DNA of 5,854 nt from Treponema sp. UBA4873 (lineage in GTDB: Bacteria > Spirochaetota > Spirochaetia > Treponematales > Treponemataceae), in contig DHDP01000014.1 in assembly GCA_002399405.1 (NCBI GenBank), forward strand, positions 214,260 to 220,113. The letters run 5' to 3'. The first letter of the stretch is position 1; each line of letters starts with the position of its first letter. This document shows positions 1-4,173 of this stretch, piece after piece. The notes under the pieces were generated by a model that did no database searches, was not told where the DNA came from, and was given only the letters and a program-made list of their open reading frames with translations. The position numbers and the translations under genes are program-made.

Positions 1-526
1 CCGTGTCGAACGTGTACTGCATGTTCTGGATCACACCGTCTTCTTCACTTTCCGTCACGAGGCTCTTGAGCCACCGGCGGGCGGGGTCATACGTGTATGT
101 CGTTTCTGTTCCGTTCCCGTATGAAATGTACACCCGCTGGCCGTACTCGTCATAGCCTATATCTTTCACATAATAGAAGTCGTCGTACCCTTCCTTCGTT
201 CCGGTTACGGTCTGTACGTTTCCGCCTGTGTCGTAGGTATATGTCACGATCTCGCCGTCAGGGTACGTTATGTGCTCCATGCGTCCGAGGTAGTCGCTCT
301 CATAACCCGTAACGGCTGTCATTGCATCGTAGCCTCCCTCACGCACGATGCTGCGGGATTCTTCCGTCATCTCGCCGAGCTTTCCGTACTCATACGTTAT
401 CGTGCCGCTTTCGTCAGTGCGGCTTACGACTTTTCCCGCGCCGTTGTTGTCAGCTCCCGACGCTCCGTATTCCTGCACGATGTCCGTGCTCTCCGGGTAA
501 TGCCGCAGGATTGTTTCACAATCCTG
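1..526 (-). CDS. Orphan RHS/YD-repeat core fragment, open at left edge
   Basis: The minus strand is an uninterrupted RHS/YD-repeat reading frame that leaves the window at base 1. It contains YD-type units such as GTITYEYGKLGE, ITYPDGEIVTYTYD, IGYDEYGQRVYISYGNG and TTYTYDPARRW. RHS repeats build the beta-cocoon shell that encloses a C-terminal toxin. This stretch does not match the core segments of the other two copies here, so it should correspond to a more upstream part of the shell, and any toxin tip lies beyond the left edge. The frame stays open upstream, through the dispersed repeat, to a TAG at 808-806. The start is therefore unclear: in-frame candidates are TTG at 676, GTG at 625, 610 and 478, and ATG at 370, none with a ribosome-binding site that I can see. 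RHS-like wording begins near 515. It is probably a silent cassette beginning abruptly after the repeat, though an in-frame fusion cannot be excluded. Confidence 0.8.
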
Positions 527-527
527 C
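505..527. repeat. Perfect 10-bp palindrome with 3-base loop
   Basis: The arms 505-514 (gcaggattgt) and 518-527 (acaatcctgc) are exact inverse complements around the loop ttc. The palindrome lies between the dispersed repeat and the start of recognisable RHS coding. No T-run follows on either strand, so it does not look like an intrinsic terminator. A role as a recombination or fold-back site is only inference. Confidence 0.75.
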
Positions 528-531
528 TTCC

Positions 532-568
532 CGTGAATTACAGCCGGCGCTGCCGTCTGTAATTCACG
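532..568. repeat. Long inverted repeat at the repeat/RHS junction
   Basis: The arms 532-543 (cgtgaattacag) and 557-568 (ctgtaattcacg) are perfect 12-bp inverse complements. After one C/T mismatch the stem continues with 545-548 (cggc) against 552-555 (gccg) around a 3-base loop. The right arm belongs to the end of the dispersed repeat and is also present in the second copy at 3642-3653. The left arm exists only here, so the terminal 12 bases of the repeat appear again in inverted orientation. No poly-T tail follows. Confidence 0.8.
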
Positions 569-647
569 CCCCGCTGGTTTCCGTTCTTTTTCGGACGGAG
601 CGGTGTTCACTATCCGGCTTTCCACGGTTCCGCGCGTCAGCGCTTCA

Positions 648-676
648 TTGCAGCCGGATCTTCGCTTCGGCTGCAA
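648..676. repeat. Hairpin inside the copy-1-specific insertion
   Basis: The arms 648-656 (ttgcagccg) and 668-676 (cggctgcaa) are perfect 9-bp inverse complements around an 11-base loop. The hairpin lies wholly within the extra bases (630-678) that copy 1 has and copy 2 lacks. Confidence 0.65.
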
Positions 677-682
677 CGGGCT

Positions 683-712
683 CCGCCCGCCGTTCCAATC
701 CGGCGTAGGCGG
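683..712. repeat. Conserved bulged hairpin in dispersed repeat, copy 1
   Basis: The outer stem 683-687/708-712 (ccgcc/ggcgg) and the inner stem 688-692/701-705 (cgccg/cggcg) enclose an 8-base loop, with a two-base TA bulge at 706-707. The whole structure lies in the 37-base block that is identical in the two repeat copies. It is the best-conserved part of the repeat. No T-tract follows, which argues against a simple terminator. Confidence 0.6.
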
Positions 713-825
713 TTGTTGCCTTACCCGCCGCTGTGATACTGACTGACATGTTCTATCTGTACCACTACTGCCGAGAAATTTAATACGGATTCTGTGACGC
801 TGAAACTAGCTCCAGTTATTCTGCT

Positions 826-855
826 TTACATTATAATAGATATTAAAATATCCAT
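826..855 (-). pseudogene. Nine-codon ORF behind a strong RBS, probable gene remnant
   Basis: Just downstream of the glycan-binding gene, the minus strand has a near-ideal Shine-Dalgarno (AGGAGG at 871-866). Ten bases later comes an ATG at 855 and an ORF that reads MDILISIIM and stops at 828-826. Its end meets the edge of the dispersed repeat. The pairing of a strong ribosome-binding site with so short a frame suggests the head of a small membrane or immunity gene cut off when the repeat arrived. A true micropeptide or chance are alternatives. Confidence 0.35.
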
Positions 856-881
856 TATATTTCTCCCTCCTCAAAAAACAT

Positions 882-2060
882 TTAAAATTCTGTATAAGAA
901 AAATCAGGAATTATTGCCTGAATACAAAGATCCTTATATTTAGTACCAGGATATATCTCACTCATTTCTATTATCAAAGATTCGTTCGTGTCATCTTTAT
1001 ATATATTTGATATATCGATTTGATTTATTTCTCTACTTGTTCCTGAATAAAATAAATATGTTTGAGTTGCATTATTAGCAGGATTAATCAAATTTATTTT
1101 TTTTACACGGGAATTTTGCATAAACAAGTACTGTTTTTCTTCTGAAATATATCCATTTAAAAAGAGTATTGTTTTGGGAGCCTTTCCCTTAAAATCTATA
1201 TAAATTTTATCTCCTATACCATAGCCATTTGCACTCACCCATGGTAATCCCTTTATATTTGATAAATTTGAAGCTCCATAGAATATAGTACCCTCTTTTA
1301 GAGCTGAATCTGCTGCATAGTTCCATATATTTTTATCTTCTGTTATTGGAACTTTTAAAAAAATAAATGGATAAAGTACCTCAAGTAAATCTTGATCTAT
1401 ATTTTCAAGGATATATCTGTTTAATACATTTACCAGCATATCGTCTGAATGCAATTCAACTGGCATTGTAATAACAGCTGTACATCCGGCAAGATCCCAT
1501 ATTTCAGGTTTTCCCATTGGTGAAACACATTCTGTAGAATATACATAAATTTTTTTGCCTATAGAAAAATAATGTGATTTTGTTCCTAAACTGTCCAAAT
1601 TGTATAGAGAGCCGTTTAATGTATTATTTTTATAACTATAAAAAACATGGTGATTTTGATCGTTCCTTTTATTTTCGTAAAAAGAAGAATTGCCATCAAA
1701 AGTCATAAAAATATCACTAGATGTTTGTATTATATTTTTGTCTGATACAATAAAATTATCAATTGTCTCTTTTCCCTTTCTAATCTTTATTCTTCTATCT
1801 TTTATATTTGTCTCTATATTTATTATAGAATTGTTATTATTATCTAATTCAAATACACCCACCTTTCTGTTCAGATTTCCTACAATTTTACCATTTGTCT
1901 CGACTGTACGAATAATAGAATTTTCATCAGTCGTTATTAAAAAGTTTTTAGGCGGAAAATCACCCTTTCCTATATAATTGTATATTACTTCGAGTTTTTT
2001 CGCATATAAGAAAACAACATTCAGGAATAATATAAAGAAAATCATAAATTGTTTTTTCAT
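882..2060 (-). CDS. Secreted protein with NADase-type glycan-binding domain, candidate immunity/partner
   Basis: The 392-residue product begins with a Sec signal peptide (two lysines, a hydrophobic run at residues 5-19, probable cleavage after Ala20) and no lipobox cysteine, so it should be exported. Residues about 255-392 match my memory of the discoidin-like NADase-type glycan-binding domain common in treponemal proteins: LPWVSANGYGIGDKIYIDF, a NGY motif at 302-304, NSRVKKI at 316-322, and EIYPGTKYKDLCI near the end. Residues 21-250 are not recognised; Cys178 and Cys193 could form a disulfide. ATG at 2060 starts five bases after the stop of the L,D-transpeptidase-like RHS tip, with GGAG at 2074-2071, so the two are probably co-translated. 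By position it is the cassette's immunity gene, and an envelope location would suit a peptidoglycan-acting tip. It is large for an immunity protein, so a passenger or surface carbohydrate-binding protein is the alternative. The gene is strongly AT-rich. Confidence 0.75.
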   Translation of the reverse strand: MKKQFMIFFILFLNVVFLYAKKLEVIYNYIGKGDFPPKNFLITTDENSIIRTVETNGKIVGNLNRKVGVFELDNNNNSIINIETNIKDRRIKIRKGKETIDNFIVSDKNIIQTSSDIFMTFDGNSSFYENKRNDQNHHVFYSYKNNTLNGSLYNLDSLGTKSHYFSIGKKIYVYSTECVSPMGKPEIWDLAGCTAVITMPVELHSDDMLVNVLNRYILENIDQDLLEVLYPFIFLKVPITEDKNIWNYAADSALKEGTIFYGASNLSNIKGLPWVSANGYGIGDKIYIDFKGKAPKTILFLNGYISEEKQYLFMQNSRVKKINLINPANNATQTYLFYSGTSREINQIDISNIYKDDTNESLIIEMSEIYPGTKYKDLCIQAIIPDFSYTEF

Positions 2061-2065
2061 GTTAT

Positions 2066-3619
2066 TTATTCTCCAAAAATTATAACAGCATGTTTATCGC
2101 CTTTATCGCTCATCGTCTGTTTGTACATATCAGTAAGCATATCCATCGTGCCCTGCGCTTTTTGTTTACTATTAGGATCATTCTGATTATATCCTATCCC
2201 AACACATCCATTTGTATAATCCAATGGGGTTATATGAACCATATAGCCAGAATCGGAAGATGTCTTTCCATCCGGTTTACCATTAGCTCCAACAGTCGGC
2301 AGTTCTTGTGTTATATCAAGTGAAAAACCTTGTTTTGGATCTCCATATTTTCCATTTTTATTTCCGCTGGCTTCGCTTGGTGCTTTACATCCGGTAATAT
2401 TGTATGTTCCATCAGCTACCTGTGTTGGATTTGTTCTTCCACTTTCAGATTGTTGAGTTCTGTTAGTATCAGAAGGATTTGTATTGTCAGGATTTTTTCT
2501 GTTTACATTTGTAACAACATCAAATTTATAACTTTGCTCATTGTGATTTCCAGGTGACGTATAACTAACCGACATACTTCCTTTTGATTTTGATACATAT
2601 ATTTCTAAATATTTTCCATCCGGGTCGGTATACTTAATCGGGTTATTCCCCGCATAGTGATACAGATTCAGGTTTATAACATTAAACACCCCTCCCATCC
2701 CCGGCAGGCTCTGATTATGTTTCTTCGCCTCGTCGTTTACCGGTGCCTGCGGTAAATACTCTCCCAGCGCAGGATCCGCACTTATCCACCTCGAGTACTT
2801 CGGGTCAAGATACCGCGCTCCGTAATAGTACAGCCCGGTCTCCTCGTCCTTCTCCTTCGCACTGAATCTGTATGGTGTATCGAAGTATGTATCCCCGCTC
2901 GCCTCATCAAGCCATGTCTCGCCGTACGGCGTGTACTCCAAACGCTCATATACCTCGCCGTCCCGGTCAGTCACGACAGACGTACTTCCCAGGTGGTCCG
3001 CATGGTAGTAATACGTGTACTTTCTCTCCACTCCCGTGTCCGCATTGTCGTAGTCTTCCCCTGTCCCGAGCGCTACCTGCTTCGTCACGATACGGTCGCT
3101 GCCTAAGAATATGTGTTTACTCATCCTTCCGCCCGCTCCCTGGTAGGCGTCGTCATACCGCTGTGTAAAGAATTTATTGAAGTATAACGTCTCACTTACA
3201 CTGCTCCGCTTCACCGCACGCTGCCCGTCTCCGCCGTACAGATACTCTGTCGTATAGCTGTCGTCCTTCGTCTGACTTAAAAGGTTCCGTTCGTTCCACG
3301 TGTAGTCACGGTAATAATAATTACTCTTCGTGCTCGCATATGCCGTGCTTCCGCCTTTCATCTGTGCCCATGCGTAGTCTGTCGAATACACGTTCTCCGC
3401 TTCCGTCTGTATGAGATGGTAGGTTACCTCGTCGGAGCTGTCGGTATCCGCAAAGCTCTTGTCCTGCTCCCGGATCAGATTTCCGTTCGCATCGTACTTG
3501 TAGTACCTGCTTCCCGCCTGCACGGCACGGTGCGCATAATCTGAGTCGTACGTATAGTCAAGCGTGTAGTTCAGGTCATCTTCGAGGACTTCGCTTTCCT
3601 TACTTGTCTTTCCCGTCAT
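2066..3619 (-). CDS. Orphan RHS C-terminus with L,D-transpeptidase-like tip
   Basis: This 517-residue ORF carries the end of an RHS shell and a variable tip, without the N-terminal part needed for export. RHS hallmarks are YHADHLGSTS near residues 205-214, YRFSAKEKDEETGLYYYGAR at 250-269 and DPDGK ending at 336. The tip (337-517) starts with beta-strand-like sequence, has an Asn/Thr/Ser/Pro-rich linker near 372-400, then VADGTYNITG, and His462 (YMVHIT) ten residues before Cys472 (YTNGCVGI). This order of G.Y, His and GC resembles the YkuD/L,D-transpeptidase fold and the DUF5675 family, so Cys472 and His462 are the likely catalytic pair acting on peptidoglycan; this is inferred from motifs. 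ATG 3619 is the first usual start after an in-frame TGA at 3652-3650, and no Shine-Dalgarno precedes it, so it may be a silent cassette expressed only after recombination into the main gene. Confidence 0.8.
   Translation of the reverse strand: MTGKTSKESEVLEDDLNYTLDYTYDSDYAHRAVQAGSRYYKYDANGNLIREQDKSFADTDSSDEVTYHLIQTEAENVYSTDYAWAQMKGGSTAYASTKSNYYYRDYTWNERNLLSQTKDDSYTTEYLYGGDGQRAVKRSSVSETLYFNKFFTQRYDDAYQGAGGRMSKHIFLGSDRIVTKQVALGTGEDYDNADTGVERKYTYYYHADHLGSTSVVTDRDGEVYERLEYTPYGETWLDEASGDTYFDTPYRFSAKEKDEETGLYYYGARYLDPKYSRWISADPALGEYLPQAPVNDEAKKHNQSLPGMGGVFNVINLNLYHYAGNNPIKYTDPDGKYLEIYVSKSKGSMSVSYTSPGNHNEQSYKFDVVTNVNRKNPDNTNPSDTNRTQQSESGRTNPTQVADGTYNITGCKAPSEASGNKNGKYGDPKQGFSLDITQELPTVGANGKPDGKTSSDSGYMVHITPLDYTNGCVGIGYNQNDPNSKQKAQGTMDMLTDMYKQTMSDKGDKHAVIIFGE
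2071..2074 (-). promoter_or_regulatory. Ribosome-binding site inside the preceding gene's end
   Basis: GGAG on the minus strand lies 10 bases before the ATG at 2060 and inside the last codons of the upstream RHS orphan. It supports this start and implies that the partner gene is translated together with its toxin. Confidence 0.65.
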
Positions 3620-3639
3620 GTTGCACAGTCCGTCGCTGC
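2701..3639 (-). repeat. RHS core direct repeat, orphan copy
   Basis: It aligns without gaps to 4819-5757 (constant offset of 2118). A hand count gives about 78 mismatches, but the encoded proteins differ at only four positions (Lys7/Arg, Ala240-Ser241/Thr-Asn, Lys299/Arg). Differences are denser in the 3' half of the coding sequence (2701-3180) than in 3181-3639. The homology ends on a cgctgc at 3634-3639, which is also the first sequence of the dispersed repeat. It is the obvious substrate for homologous tip exchange. Confidence 0.9.
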
Positions 3640-3858
3640 CGTCTGTAATTCACGCCCTATTATTTTCCATCTTTTTTCTGACGGAGCTGTGTTCATTATC
3701 CGGCTTTCCACGGTTACGGCTCCGCCCGCCGTTCCAATCCGGCGTAGGCGGTTGCGGCCTTATCCGCAGCAGTGAAACTAGCCAGCAAACCCTGCCTGTA
3801 CCACTGCTGTCGAGGAAATTAATACGGATGCTGTGCCGCCGAAACAGGCTTCAGTTTT
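3635..3858 (-). repeat. Dispersed intercassette repeat, copy 2
   Basis: It is homologous to 549-820 and shares the terminal block ending in ctgtaattcacgcc and the identical 37-base block at 3718-3754. It occupies almost all of the roughly 330-base interval between the small membrane-protein gene and the orphan RHS core, so no gene is called there. It overlaps the end of the RHS direct repeat by a 6-base microhomology (cgctgc). On the minus strand its last in-frame codon upstream of the orphan is a TGA at 3652-3650. Its right border is approximate. Confidence 0.8.
3722..3751. repeat. Conserved bulged hairpin in dispersed repeat, copy 2
   Basis: This has the same stems, 8-base loop and TA bulge as 683-712, base for base. 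The flanking sequence has diverged between the copies, so the structured block itself seems to be the constant part of the repeat. Confidence 0.6.
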
Positions 3859-3948
3859 CCGGATTCACTACGGAACCTGTCAGTTACACTTACCTTCTGT
3901 TTTATAAAATACATTACCCTAATTAAAAAATAAATCAAACCAAAATTA

Positions 3949-4173
3949 TTATTTCTTCGAACTTAATTTCATCCATAACGATAAGAATAATCCGTAAATA
4001 ATTAAAAATACAACAACTATTGTTATAGTTAGTATATTATCACTTTTATGCAAAATTGGAAAAAGCTTTGCCAACAAATATAAACAACAACCAGTTAATA
4101 GCGCTGACAGTAAAGTTATAACTAAAAAAATAATTGCAGAAAATATTTTATAAAAAGAACTATTTCTATTCAT
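3949..4173 (-). CDS. Small two-helix membrane protein, candidate immunity
   Basis: The 74-residue product has two strongly hydrophobic segments, about residues 10-34 (FSAIIFLVITLLSALLTG and on) and 46-67 (ILTITIVVVFLIIYGLFLSL), joined by a short polar loop and ending in lysines. It is therefore probably an inner-membrane hairpin protein. I do not recognise the family. ATG 4173 overlaps the last eight bases of the RHS gene (the RHS stop is at 4168-4166), which implies translational coupling; a TTG at 4185 is possible but less likely. Position directly after an RHS tip is where immunity genes lie in polymorphic toxin loci. A membrane-embedded immunity protein would fit a tip that acts in the membrane, as known for pore-forming bacteriocins. 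Function is inferred only from position and topology. The gene is AT-rich, unlike the RHS core. Confidence 0.7.
   Translation of the reverse strand: MNRNSSFYKIFSAIIFLVITLLSALLTGCCLYLLAKLFPILHKSDNILTITIVVVFLIIYGLFLSLWMKLSSKK

Larger units (their letters stand above)
549..820 (-). repeat. Dispersed intercassette repeat, copy 1
   Basis: This GC-rich stretch aligns with 3635-3858. Without gaps, 549-629 pairs with 3635-3715 and 679-820 with 3718-3858; copy 1 carries about 47 extra bases at 630-678. A 37-base block (679-715) is identical in both copies. Each copy sits after a tip/partner pair and directly before the next RHS fragment. Short frames are open on both strands and encode fragments such as PPTPDWNGGRS on the minus strand. 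The two copies differ mostly by amino-acid-changing substitutions, so I read it as a non-coding dispersed repeat rather than a gene. Its boundaries are precise on the left and approximate on the right. Confidence 0.8.

Noticed and set aside
322..708. Plus-strand open frame, with a similar one at 3618-3926 sharing short peptides such as CSLSGFPR
   Set aside because: The shared peptides come from the dispersed repeat, and the left frame is also antisense to RHS coding. No RBS or conserved protein pattern is seen, so I treat both as repeat-derived.
683..712. Intrinsic terminator or integron attC site
   Set aside because: The hairpin has no T-tract on either strand, and I could not place the paired RYYYAAC/GTTRRRY core sites that an attC needs. 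It is kept only as a conserved hairpin.
3829..3914. Short minus-strand frame starting at ATG 3914 and running into repeat copy 2
   Set aside because: About 30 codons with no convincing RBS. Most of it is repeat sequence that is not conserved as protein in copy 1.
3859..3948. Possible promoter or terminator in the AT-rich gap after the small membrane-protein gene
   Set aside because: T-rich on the minus strand, but no stable stem precedes the T-run and no well-spaced -35/-10 pair was convincing.
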